Positions 8,981-16,798 of a stretch of DNA of 38,906 bases are shown here, piece by piece. The stretch is from contig CALWEA010000012.1 in NCBI GenBank assembly GCA_944376905.1, positions 1-38,906 on the forward strand, read 5' to 3'. The notes beneath the pieces were generated by a model. That model worked only from the letters and a program-made list of their open reading frames with translations. It made no database searches and was not told the origin of the DNA. The first letter of the stretch is position 1. Each line of letters starts with the position of its first letter. The position numbers and the translations under genes are program-made. Origin of the DNA: an uncultured Clostridia bacterium. Lineage in GTDB: Bacteria > Bacillota > Clostridia > Christensenellales > UBA1242.

Positions 8981-9109
8981 ATTTTTATTTTTATAAAAAT
9001 ATTTTAGCATAATAAAACATAAATAGCAAATATTTTTTTAAAATTACTTAATATTTTTTTATTAATTCTTCTATTTATGTTTCTTTTTGCTAAAATTTTT
9101 CACTATATA

Positions 9110-9147
9110 TTGAAAATTACTGCGTATTTATATATTAAATACGCAGT
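9110..9147. promoter_or_regulatory. Candidate promoter and palindromic operator (copy 2) of the Hint gene
   Basis: Perfect 12-bp arms ACTGCGTATTTA (9119-9130) and TAAATACGCAGT (9136-9147) with a 5-nt spacer. They overlap a possible plus-strand promoter, TTGAAA (9110-9115), 17 bp, TATTAA (9133-9138). A regulator bound to the palindrome would cover the -10, or the RNA hairpin would sit 16 nt before the ribosome site. The palindrome is certain; the promoter is tentative. Confidence 0.5.
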
Positions 9148-9175
9148 TGGAGGAAGTGTAAAAAAGGGGGAATTT

Positions 9176-10816
9176 ATGAAAAATCAATTTTTTAAAACAA
9201 AAATATTTTTAAGTTGTTTTATTATTTTATTTTGCTTTACAGGTATGGCATTAGGCGTTATTGCTATAACAAATTTTAAATCTTTAAATTTTAATATTGC
9301 TATTAAATTTAATCCTGATTTCTATCTTGAACTTTATTATTTTATAGATAATAATGACAATAATATTCTTGACGAAAACGAAAATAAAATGCTCGTTTTT
9401 AATAACACTAATGGTTTTAACGTTGGTGATAATGTTGATATAAAAGAAAATTATTTAAATATTCAAACATCTTTAAATGAAAATGATAATTTAAAATTTA
9501 TAGTTATAAATAAAACTTTAAATAAAACCAATGATGAAGGTGTTAATATCAGCGTTTTTATCAATGCAATAAATGATGCAAATCCTGATAATTTATACAA
9601 CATTTCTTATGCTCACAATATTCCTATAAATAATGAAACAATTTTGAATGGAAAAATTGCTCTTGCTGGAAAAATAAATTATAAAATTGAAATTTCACAA
9701 ACTTTCAATGTTGAAACGTCATTACAAAATTTAACTGTTAATAATATTTATTTTAGTCCACTTCATAATTATGAAACAACATTAACTGCTGAAACAAATT
9801 ATGATTTACCTGAAAGTTGTGAAGTTGAGATTTTAACTAATGCAACGAACACAACATACACAAAATTGACAACTGATGAATATACATATAATTTATCTTC
9901 TGGCAATCTTATCATTCCAACATCAACGCTTAACAATATAGACTATAACACACCAACAAATTTACCTTTAATAAAAATAACAGCAACTGCAAAAAAACCT
10001 TATGTTTCATTCACTTTAAAAATAAATTCTACAAATAGAGTGACATCTGTTTGTGGTTTAAAATTAACCTACAATGAAACAACTTATGATTGGATTTCTG
10101 TTGATAATATATCAGACAACTATGAAACAACAGTAGAATTTGATGTTAAACTTGAAAAAGGAGCATCAATTTCTTTAATTGTTTCTGGCTATCCAACCGG
10201 AAACCAATATAATGGCGGAGTAGTACCTGTTTCAACAACTATAAACGGTTTAAGTAATTATACAATAACTTCACCATATTATAAAGACAAAACTATCAGC
10301 GGAATTATAAGCGATAACATAATTTTAACAACTTCTTTTGAATTTCAAGCTTGTTGTTTTGTTTATGGAACAGAAGTTCTTATTGATTTAAATGGAACAA
10401 CTAAAGAAATTCAAGATTTTAAAATTGGTGATTATGTTGTTTATTATAACTATGACACGCAAGAAAATGTTATAGGTTTAGTTAAAAGAGCAGTTGTTGG
10501 ACCTTTAACTGTTGATTATGTTAGATATGAATTAGAAAATGGATGTATTGTTGACGCTAGTGAATATCATCCTATTTATACTCAAGATGGCTGGAAATCT
10601 CTAACACAATATAATAATTATCCAATTCCAATTATTGGTGATATGGTTAAAACTGTTGATGGTTGGTCAAAATTAATAAAAATAACAACTTATACTAAAC
10701 CCGCAGAACTAACTTACACACTAGATGTAACCGATTTACAAGGAAAAGATGGATATGATAATTTTTATGCTAATGGATTTTTAGTTGAAAATGCTGCTCG
10801 TTGTCCTGCACCATAA
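9176..10816 (+). CDS. Secreted/membrane protein with C-terminal Hint (intein/hedgehog-type) domain
   Basis: The 546 residues begin with a basic N-terminus and a long hydrophobic signal or anchor (about 8-30), then NFNIAIKFNPDF. A beta- and Thr/Asn-rich extracellular region follows (about 45-390). From about residue 394 comes a Hint domain: block A CCFVYGTEVLIDLNG and IQDFKIGDYV, block B VDASEYHPIYTQDGW (S-x-x-H with His465), and the end block YDNFYANGFLVENA. The usual penultimate His is Glu538, Asn539 is kept and the next residue is Ala, so only seven residues follow the Asn. Hint domains self-cleave through their first Cys; here that would release or modify the upstream domain, as in Hedgehog or bacterial intein-like proteins. 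The ATG at 9176 is chosen for the G-rich site (GGGGG) 5 nt upstream. The N-terminal motif recurs in the 12954-13781 protein. Confidence 0.82.
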   Translation: MKNQFFKTKIFLSCFIILFCFTGMALGVIAITNFKSLNFNIAIKFNPDFYLELYYFIDNNDNNILDENENKMLVFNNTNGFNVGDNVDIKENYLNIQTSLNENDNLKFIVINKTLNKTNDEGVNISVFINAINDANPDNLYNISYAHNIPINNETILNGKIALAGKINYKIEISQTFNVETSLQNLTVNNIYFSPLHNYETTLTAETNYDLPESCEVEILTNATNTTYTKLTTDEYTYNLSSGNLIIPTSTLNNIDYNTPTNLPLIKITATAKKPYVSFTLKINSTNRVTSVCGLKLTYNETTYDWISVDNISDNYETTVEFDVKLEKGASISLIVSGYPTGNQYNGGVVPVSTTINGLSNYTITSPYYKDKTISGIISDNIILTTSFEFQACCFVYGTEVLIDLNGTTKEIQDFKIGDYVVYYNYDTQENVIGLVKRAVVGPLTVDYVRYELENGCIVDASEYHPIYTQDGWKSLTQYNNYPIPIIGDMVKTVDGWSKLIKITTYTKPAELTYTLDVTDLQGKDGYDNFYANGFLVENAARCPAP

Positions 10817-10888
10817 AATAATTTTAATTATTATTGAAAAATGCATTTCTTATTAATATAAATTATTAAAAATATTTTTTTCATAAAA

Positions 10889-10917
10889 TTGACCTTTTTT
10901 AACATATATTATATAGA
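10889..10917 (+). promoter_or_regulatory. Candidate promoter of the PBP gene
   Basis: TTGACC (10889-10894), 17 bp, TATAGA (10912-10917): 5/6 and 4/6 matches, about 90 nt before the start. No clear terminator follows the Hint gene, so readthrough is also possible. Confidence 0.4.
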
Positions 10918-11008
10918 TTTAAACAAACATTTTATTTTTGATTTTGTCTTTTTTTAGGTTTTATTTATCTTTTTTATATTTGTTATTTTCTTAACTTTGG
11001 AGGGAAAG

Positions 11009-12916
11009 TTGGGAGGAGGTCATAATCTTTTTTCACTGCAAAAACGCATTTTTACACTTCTTTTAGTGTTTGCGTTTTTATTTTGTGTTATTTTTTTAAG
11101 ACTTGGTGTTGTTCAAATTATAAATGGTGCTTGGCTTCAAAACAAAGCGGAAGACCAATGGACTAGAAGTTTACCCATTATTGCAGAGCGTGGAAAAATT
11201 TTGGATACAAATGGTGCTGTTTTGGCTAAAAGTTTATCTTCATACAGTTTATACACCAGAGCAAAAGAAATTAAAGAGACTTCTCTTGTTGCGGAATTTT
11301 TGGCTTCAACATTAAAATTAAATTTCTCTGATGTCTACAAAAAAGTAACTAATAAATCAGTTAGTGAAGTTCTTATTTCCCTTCAAGTTAACAACGATGA
11401 CGCTTTAAAAATTTTTGAAAAAGATTTTGATGGAGTTTATTTAACAGAAAATATAACGAGGTCTTATCCTTACGGAGATTTATTAACTCAGGTTTTAGGA
11501 TTTGTTACAATTGATAACGTTGGGCAGGCAGGAATTGAAGCATACTTTAACGAACAACTCGCTGGAAAATCTGGATATAGTTTAGTTCAAAGTGATTTAA
11601 CTGGGGTTAGTTTGGAAAATATGCTAGACTATTATATTGATGCAACTGCGGGTAACACTATTTCTCTAACTATTGACGCTAATCTTCAACTTATAGTTGA
11701 AAGAGTTTTAAATCTTGTTATGCAAGAACAAAAAGCAAAATCAGTTAGTTGTATTGTTATGAATGCTAAAAATGGTGAAATTCTTGCAATGTCCAATAAA
11801 CCAAGTTTTGACCTCAACAATGTTCCTCGTGATGATGTTTCTTTTCTTATGGAAACAGTTAAAAATAAAACCGTTGTTGATGTCTACGAACCTGGAAGTA
11901 CTTTCAAAATAATAACCATGAGTATTGCTCTTGAACTTGGCGTTGCTCAATTAACAGACCGTTTTTATTGCCCGGGTTACGTTATAGTTGATGGGGAAAA
12001 AATTAAATGTTGGAAGTCAATCGGTCATGGCTCACAATCTCTCGCAGAGGGCTTAGCAAATTCTTGTAACTGTGTTTTCACAACCCTCGCACAACGAATT
12101 GGTTTAGAAAGATTTTATCAATATCTTAATATTTTTGGATTTGGAACGCCAACTGGAATAGAAATTAGTGGTGAAAGTGGCGGTATATTAATGAATAAAA
12201 ACTTAGTTAAAACTGTTGACCTTGCTCGTATGGGCTTTGGGCAGGCTGTTGCCGTTACACCTCTTCAACAAATAACTGCTATTGCTTCTGCGGTTAATGG
12301 CGGAAATCTCTTAACTCCTCATATTGTTAAAACCTTAACAAATAAAGATAACGAAATTATATCTTCTTATCAATCTACTGTTAAAAGAACAACTATTAGT
12401 TCTAACGTTAGTTCTATTATTAATGATATGTTAAATTTAACAGTTAGTAAGCAAACAGGAGAATACACCTTTGTTCCTGGATATGCTGTTGGAGGAAAAA
12501 CTGGAACAACTCAAAAATATGACGAAACAGGAATTGCTGGTGGAAAATATGTTAGTAGTTTTGTTGGAACGTACCCTGTTGATAATCCTCAATACATTCT
12601 TCTTCTTGCTGTTGATGAACCTGGAACTGGGGCATATTTTGGAAGTGTAGTTGCGTCGCCTTACGCCAAAATGATTTTTAAGGAAATGTTTGATTTGTAT
12701 AGCATTCCGCCAGACGACCCAAGTATAACAAGTCAAACATTTCAACCTTTTGAAATGCCTAATTTAGTTGGTTTAAGTTTAACGCAAGCAATAAACAAAC
12801 TAAACGAAATGAAACTCGCTTACGAAATAGACGGTTTGGGAGGAAAGGTTGTTTCGCAAATTCCAGTTGCAAAAGCCAATGCTTATCCAACAGATACAAT
12901 TATTATTTCAACTTAA
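11009..12916 (+). CDS. Class B penicillin-binding protein with PASTA domain (PBP2/SpoVD type)
   Basis: A D,D-transpeptidase that cross-links peptidoglycan at the outer face of the membrane. An N-terminal transmembrane anchor (about residues 15-35) is followed by the dimerisation domain (IAERGKILDTNGAVLA) and the transpeptidase domain. Its three active-site motifs are SxxK (Ser297, GSTFK), SxN (Ser352-Cys-Asn) and KTG (Lys497, GGKTGTT). One C-terminal PASTA domain follows (about 572-630, MPNLVGLSLTQAINKL). There is no ATG; I choose the TTG at 11009 because GGAGGG (10999-11004) sits 4 nt upstream. The TTG at 10997 lacks a ribosome site. Architecture fits SpoVD or vegetative PBP2/FtsI, and the two cannot be separated here; no sporulation or division cluster surrounds it. 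A second GGAGGAGG inside the first codons is unexplained. Confidence 0.92.
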   Translation: MGGGHNLFSLQKRIFTLLLVFAFLFCVIFLRLGVVQIINGAWLQNKAEDQWTRSLPIIAERGKILDTNGAVLAKSLSSYSLYTRAKEIKETSLVAEFLASTLKLNFSDVYKKVTNKSVSEVLISLQVNNDDALKIFEKDFDGVYLTENITRSYPYGDLLTQVLGFVTIDNVGQAGIEAYFNEQLAGKSGYSLVQSDLTGVSLENMLDYYIDATAGNTISLTIDANLQLIVERVLNLVMQEQKAKSVSCIVMNAKNGEILAMSNKPSFDLNNVPRDDVSFLMETVKNKTVVDVYEPGSTFKIITMSIALELGVAQLTDRFYCPGYVIVDGEKIKCWKSIGHGSQSLAEGLANSCNCVFTTLAQRIGLERFYQYLNIFGFGTPTGIEISGESGGILMNKNLVKTVDLARMGFGQAVAVTPLQQITAIASAVNGGNLLTPHIVKTLTNKDNEIISSYQSTVKRTTISSNVSSIINDMLNLTVSKQTGEYTFVPGYAVGGKTGTTQKYDETGIAGGKYVSSFVGTYPVDNPQYILLLAVDEPGTGAYFGSVVASPYAKMIFKEMFDLYSIPPDDPSITSQTFQPFEMPNLVGLSLTQAINKLNEMKLAYEIDGLGGKVVSQIPVAKANAYPTDTIIIST

Positions 12917-12953
12917 AAATTTTTATTTATAATAGGTAATTCTTAATACACTC

Positions 12954-13781
12954 TTAACCTGGTGTTGGCACTCTTTCGCCATAAAATGTTGCGGTTGCGT
13001 TATCTGTAAAAACAACACCATAATAGTCTGTGCCACCTGAATGCCCGTTTACAATATCATAGGAAAATGTAACATTTTCAACAAAACCCAAAAAGCGTAA
13101 ATTGTATATTTTACCTTTTTCAAAAAAATAATTTAATGTATATGTTGACGGCATTGAAGATACTGCCATTGTTTCCGTTGAAAAAACTTTTTCTAAAACA
13201 TCATTATTTTCATTACTTAAATATATAACTGCTAGAAACTTTCCAACATTATTTGTTTTTGTTAAGGTTAATGAAAAAACTTCAATCTCTTCATTTATTT
13301 CTAAACAAAGATATGTTCCATTAGTTAGAGTTATGGTTTTTTCTTGGTTTTCTGGAATGGTGGTTGGATTATATGCTGAAATTTTATATATTTGTTCGCT
13401 ACTTAAAACATTATTTGTATTGTCTTTAATTTCAAATTTAACACTAATTCCTGTTGTTTGAGTGTAGTTGTTAATTCGAAAAGTTAATGTAGTTCCTAAG
13501 GCATTTTCTAATTTTGGAATACTTAATTGCAGTGTGTTGTTTTCTATTTTATATATGTAGTCGTTATTTACAGTACTTGGTTGATAATTATTAAATATTG
13601 AAACATATTCTCCATTTGAATTTTTAACTTCTATTTCGCATAAAAAATCTGGATTAAATTTTAGTCCTATATTAAAATTTATATTCTTTGAAGCATTTAT
13701 TCCAACAACAACGCTTAGAAAAAACAAACAACATATTATAATCAAACATATTGTTTTTTTTATTATTTGTTTATTTCTCAT
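12954..13781 (-). CDS. Secreted hypothetical protein, paralogue of the Hint protein's N-terminal region
   Basis: The 275 residues begin with a basic N-terminus and hydrophobic signal/anchor (about 9-30), then NINFNIGLKFNPDF, which lines up with LNFNIAIKFNPDF in the 9176-10816 protein at the same distance from the signal. The rest is beta-rich and Thr/Asn-rich, with no catalytic motif that I recognise, and it ends in GERVPTPG. It has no Hint domain. The ATG at 13781 is preceded by AAAAGGGG at 10 nt, resembling the G-rich site of the Hint gene. Transcription is from the strong promoter at 13814-13842, whose spacer holds a palindrome, divergent from an XRE regulator. It converges on the PBP gene with only 37 bp between stops and no evident terminator. 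Confidence 0.75.
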   Translation of the reverse strand: MRNKQIIKKTICLIIICCLFFLSVVVGINASKNINFNIGLKFNPDFLCEIEVKNSNGEYVSIFNNYQPSTVNNDYIYKIENNTLQLSIPKLENALGTTLTFRINNYTQTTGISVKFEIKDNTNNVLSSEQIYKISAYNPTTIPENQEKTITLTNGTYLCLEINEEIEVFSLTLTKTNNVGKFLAVIYLSNENNDVLEKVFSTETMAVSSMPSTYTLNYFFEKGKIYNLRFLGFVENVTFSYDIVNGHSGGTDYYGVVFTDNATATFYGERVPTPG

Positions 13782-13813
13782 AAATTTTCAACCCCTTTTT
13801 TAAGATTTTTTTA

Positions 13814-13842
13814 ATTATATGATACAGTTCTGTATATGTCAA
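13814..13842 (-). promoter_or_regulatory. Perfect sigma-A promoter with palindromic operator in its spacer
   Basis: On the minus strand TTGACA (13837-13842), exactly 17 bp, TATAAT (13814-13819). Inside the spacer lies the palindrome ATACAG-TT-CTGTAT (13822-13835, plus strand), placed to block RNA polymerase when bound. The XRE-type gene starts 35 bp away on the other strand and is the obvious candidate binder, though nothing in the sequence proves it. Confidence 0.88.
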
Positions 13843-13876
13843 GTTATTTTTCACATATTATATTATTATTAATGTA

Positions 13877-14092
13877 ATGAAAAGTGTTGAAATTATTTTT
13901 GGTGAAAAATTAAAATTATTGCGTGAAGAAAATTTGCTAAGTCAAAGAGCGCTTTCAAAACAAATTGGATATAGTCAGGCTGCTATTGCCCGCTGGGAAG
14001 CAGGATTAACTATTCCTAATATTCAAGTTTTGCTTGACTTCGCTAAGTTTTTTAATGTTTCAACTGATTATTTATTAAATGAAAAATTTTAA
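13877..14092 (+). CDS. XRE/Cro-CI family helix-turn-helix regulator
   Basis: The 71-residue protein is a single HTH_3 domain: GEKLKLLREENLLSQRALSK, then IGYSQAAIARWEAGLTIP as helices 2-3 with the recognition helix, then LLDFAKFFNVSTDYLL. Small free-standing proteins of this type bind short palindromes as dimers, usually as repressors. The ATG at 13877 has no Shine-Dalgarno, and a TATTAT (13856-13861) would start transcription about 9 nt upstream, so the message may be almost leaderless. The palindrome at 13822-13835 in the divergent promoter region suggests control of the 12954-13781 gene and possibly of itself. No phage or integrative-element genes are nearby. Confidence 0.88.
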   Translation: MKSVEIIFGEKLKLLREENLLSQRALSKQIGYSQAAIARWEAGLTIPNIQVLLDFAKFFNVSTDYLLNEKF

Positions 14093-14154
14093 TTTTTTAT
14101 TATTTTTATTTAATTTTTATTTTTTTTGTTTTTCTCTTCTAATAATAAACAAAC

Positions 14155-14183
14155 AATAACAAACAAAATGTTTTGTTATTTTT
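14155..14183 (+). terminator. Putative terminator after the XRE gene
   Basis: Stem AATAACAAA/TTTGTTATT (14155-14163 with 14172-14180), 8-nt loop, then TTT. It is AT-rich and therefore weak. The rest of 14093-14492 is AT-rich and shows no gene apart from the promoter below. Confidence 0.45.
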
Positions 14184-14436
14184 ACACTTATACTTTTTTT
14201 AGTTATTTTATTTCTAAAAATTTATTTATAATTATATAATTTATAATCCTTTTAAGTTTTGTATGATAAATTTTTTATTATAAATAAATATTATTATTTT
14301 TTTTAAGTTTTGTTATTTTTTTATTTAAAAATTAAAAGTTTCAAATTTTTTTATAATTTTTTAGTTTTATAAAATTTTGTTTTTGGGATAAAATTAATTA
14401 TATTTTTATTACAATTGAGATATTTTGTATTTTTAT

Positions 14437-14465
14437 TTGACTTATTAACATTTTTTGTGTAATTT
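14437..14465 (+). promoter_or_regulatory. Weak candidate promoter for the VUT-like gene
   Basis: TTGACT (14437-14442) has two possible -10s: TGTAAT at 15 bp (14458-14463) or TAATTT at 17 bp (14460-14465). Neither is ideal. Confidence 0.3.
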
Positions 14466-14492
14466 AATTATAGATAATTAAGGAGTTTAGTC

Positions 14493-15452
14493 ATGAGTAT
14501 TTTATTATTTTTATTGTCTCTTATTTTAAGTTTTGCTGTTCTTTGGCTTTTGGCAAGGTTTATGGGCAGAACTGGGCTTATTGTTTTTATAGTTATAGAA
14601 ACCGCATTTTTATTTTTTACTAATTATCAATGTGATATGTTTAGTGTTGGTTTTTCTCTCGCTTGTTTGCATTTTGTTATTATTTCTTACTTTACTTTTT
14701 ATTTCTTCAACAAATATACAAAACAAGATAATTTGCAATTTCTAATTATCATTGCAAGTACTTTAATCTTTATTAGTTTAGCGTTATTATTGATTTATAG
14801 TTTTGCTGTTGATTTTAGTTATGGATTTAGTGTTGGTCTTGCACCTTTATTAATTTGGGCTTTATCATTTGCAGTTTGTTTTGGTGTTGGTTTTCTCATT
14901 CACAAATACCTCAATTGCTTTAAAAATTTTGAAACTAAAAACTTTTTAAACATGACTATTTCTATCATTGCAGGAACTATTGTTTACGTTGCTATTGGCG
15001 GTATTGGTTATTTATCCTTTGGCAATATAATGCTTCAAATACTAATAACAATTCTTTGGTCTATTATAACTTTGGCGCTTTTGTATTTATTCGACAAACT
15101 TCTTCTTGTTATTCGTGATGAAACGGAAAATAAATCTTTTTCTCAATCTTTCAAAACTTTATTCAATATTCAAGATAACAAATCTAATAAATCAACAGAA
15201 AATACAAAGAACTCAAATACTGCTAACTCTAATAGTGATATTTCTAACCAAGAAAATGTAAATCGAGATAATTTTGAAAATGCCAATCAAGAAAATGTAA
15301 ATAAACAACAAAACAACACATCTAATCAAAACCAACAAGAAGATAATGAATATTTAAAAAAATATTTTATTGATAATGAAGAAGAAAACACAAATAAAAT
15401 AAATAGTGAAAATAATGATAATTCAATAAACAATAAAAGAAACAAATTTTAA
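14493..15452 (+). CDS. Polytopic membrane protein, possibly VUT/YhhQ (queuosine-precursor transporter) family, with Asn-rich tail
   Basis: The first 210 residues are very hydrophobic with six or seven membrane segments. The remaining 105 are a hydrophilic Asn/Gln/Glu/Ser-rich tail. The opening (LLFLLSLILSFAVLWLLARF, then GRTGLIVFIVIET) and the later SIIAGTIVYVAIGGIGYLSF resemble the VUT family (YhhQ/QueT), whose members are about 210-220 residues and import queuosine precursors. The family's most recognisable D-x-L-x-E-x-Y-G segment is not conserved, so this is either divergent or a different family. SD AAGGAG is at 14480-14485, 7 nt before the ATG. The disordered tail, probably cytoplasmic, is not expected in VUT proteins. 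The gene is followed by its own terminator. Confidence 0.5.
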   Translation: MSILLFLLSLILSFAVLWLLARFMGRTGLIVFIVIETAFLFFTNYQCDMFSVGFSLACLHFVIISYFTFYFFNKYTKQDNLQFLIIIASTLIFISLALLLIYSFAVDFSYGFSVGLAPLLIWALSFAVCFGVGFLIHKYLNCFKNFETKNFLNMTISIIAGTIVYVAIGGIGYLSFGNIMLQILITILWSIITLALLYLFDKLLLVIRDETENKSFSQSFKTLFNIQDNKSNKSTENTKNSNTANSNSDISNQENVNRDNFENANQENVNKQQNNTSNQNQQEDNEYLKKYFIDNEEENTNKINSENNDNSINNKRNKF

Positions 15453-15457
15453 CTAAT

Positions 15458-15484
15458 AAAAAAATGCTTTTTAGCATTTTTTTT
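15458..15484 (+). terminator. Intrinsic terminator
   Basis: Perfect 11-bp stem AAAAAAATGCT/AGCATTTTTTT (15458-15468 with 15473-15483) with a TTTT loop and a built-in T-tract, 6 bp after the stop. Confidence 0.85.
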
Positions 15485-15621
15485 ATATAATTCTATATTT
15501 TTAAATCTAAAACATAAAATTTTTAATAATTTAAAAATATTGTTCTAACGTTTTATCTTTATAATTCAACATAATGTTTTAGATTTTTTTTAAGTAATTT
15601 GTAGTATTAATTTTAATTTTA

Positions 15622-15630
15622 TGGTATAAT
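15622..15630 (+). promoter_or_regulatory. Extended -10 promoter for the patatin gene
   Basis: TGGTATAAT (TGn plus perfect TATAAT, 15625-15630) has no good -35 at normal spacing. It would give a leader of about 190 nt to the start at 15827. The 15485-15826 spacer otherwise shows only AT-rich sequence. Confidence 0.45.
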
Positions 15631-15826
15631 GATTTTAGTTTTTTAAAATTTAATTATAAATTGAATTTCTTATTTAAATAAAATATATTTTAAGATTTTT
15701 ATAAATTGCTATATAAATAAAAAAGTTTATTATAATATTTTTGTTTTTACTTTTTTGCTTTTTACTTTTTTTTACTTTTTTATTTGTATTTATAAGATTT
15801 ATATTACTTTAATTTTGGAGGCAAAT

Positions 15827-16687
15827 TTGAAAAAAATTTATCTTTTAGGAAATAAGAAAAAAGTTAAAATGGGTCTGGCTCTTGGCGGAGGTGGAGCAAG
15901 AGGATTTGCTCATCTTGGGGCAATCAAGGCTTTTGAAGAATACGGTTTAAAATTTGACTATGTTGCTGGAACGAGTGTTGGAAGTTTGGTTGGTGCTTTT
16001 TACGCCGCTGGATATTCTTTCGACCAAATTTTTAAAATTGCTAAAAACATTCAAATAAAAGATATTAAAAGTAATAAAATTTTATTTATGCCCTCTAAAA
16101 CTGATGGAATTGAAGAAATAATAACTCAAAATCTGGGTGATATCAATATTGAAGACCTTCCTCTTCCCTATTCCGCTGTTGCTGTTGATATTAAATCAAC
16201 TAATGAAGTTTGCTTAACAAAAGGTAATTTGGCAAAAGCAGTTGCTGGAAGTTGTTGTGTTCCAGGTATCTTTCAGCCAGTTGCCTTTGATAACTTTTTA
16301 TTATGTGATGGCGGTCTACACAACACTCTCCCCGCTGATGTTCCAAGATTGTTTGATTGTGATTATGTTGTCGCTGTTGATGTTAACAAATCTCGTTTGT
16401 ATGGAACGAATAGCACCAAACTTTTTGATGTTTTGGGGTGTACTATTAGAATTTTAATGCAAAGTAACGTTGTTAAAGGTTATGTTAATGCTGATGTCGT
16501 TTTAAGACCGGAAACAAAAAGATTTAAGTCAACAAAAACAGAAGGTTTTTTAGATATGATTGAAGAAGGTTATCGTGAGGCTATTAACAATATGCCTGAA
16601 ATTATTAAGTTGTTTAATAAAAAACCTATTAAAAAATCTAGAAAATATAAACGTAAGAATAGTTTAGAAAAACCTGTTATTTATTGA
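15827..16687 (+). CDS. Patatin-like phospholipase (RssA/YlbK type)
   Basis: A predicted serine lipid acyl hydrolase with a Ser-Asp dyad. The 286 residues show the complete set: oxyanion loop LGGGGARGFAHLG (19-31), nucleophile GTSVG with Ser50, and DGG with Asp161 (LCDGGLHNTLPAD). Length fits the small bacterial RssA/YlbK group. There is no signal peptide, so it is probably cytoplasmic or peripheral at the membrane; substrate unknown. The C-terminus is strongly basic (KKPIKKSRKYKRK), which could bind anionic lipid. The TTG at 15827 is chosen for GGAGG at 15817-15821, 5 nt upstream. It ends in TGA, evidence that TGA is a stop in this organism. Confidence 0.92.
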   Translation: MKKIYLLGNKKKVKMGLALGGGGARGFAHLGAIKAFEEYGLKFDYVAGTSVGSLVGAFYAAGYSFDQIFKIAKNIQIKDIKSNKILFMPSKTDGIEEIITQNLGDINIEDLPLPYSAVAVDIKSTNEVCLTKGNLAKAVAGSCCVPGIFQPVAFDNFLLCDGGLHNTLPADVPRLFDCDYVVAVDVNKSRLYGTNSTKLFDVLGCTIRILMQSNVVKGYVNADVVLRPETKRFKSTKTEGFLDMIEEGYREAINNMPEIIKLFNKKPIKKSRKYKRKNSLEKPVIY

Positions 16688-16695
16688 TTTTATTT

Positions 16696-16775
16696 TTATT
16701 AATTTTATTACTTATTAATTTTATTACTTATTAATTTTATTACTTATTAATTCTGTTATTTATTAATTTGGTTAA
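16696..16775. repeat. 16-bp tandem repeat x5
   Basis: Unit TTATTAATTTTATTAC: three perfect copies (16696-16743), then two diverged ones, starting 8 bp after the patatin stop codon. Confidence 0.85.
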
Positions 16776-16798
16776 TTTTATTTATCAAACATAAACAA

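Noticed and set aside
8950..9147. Small mobile element (MITE) bounded by the ACTGCGTAT palindromes
   Set aside because: The ends are each self-palindromic, no target-site duplication is visible and only one interval is seen; operator or hairpin use fits better.
9077..9175. Upstream start for the Hint protein
   Set aside because: The extra residues would be translated through the palindrome; the ATG at 9176 has the G-run ribosome site and directly begins a normal signal peptide.
10349..10816. Intein interrupting a host protein
   Set aside because: There is no C-extein to ligate (seven residues follow the Asn), the penultimate His is missing and +1 is Ala, so splicing is not expected.
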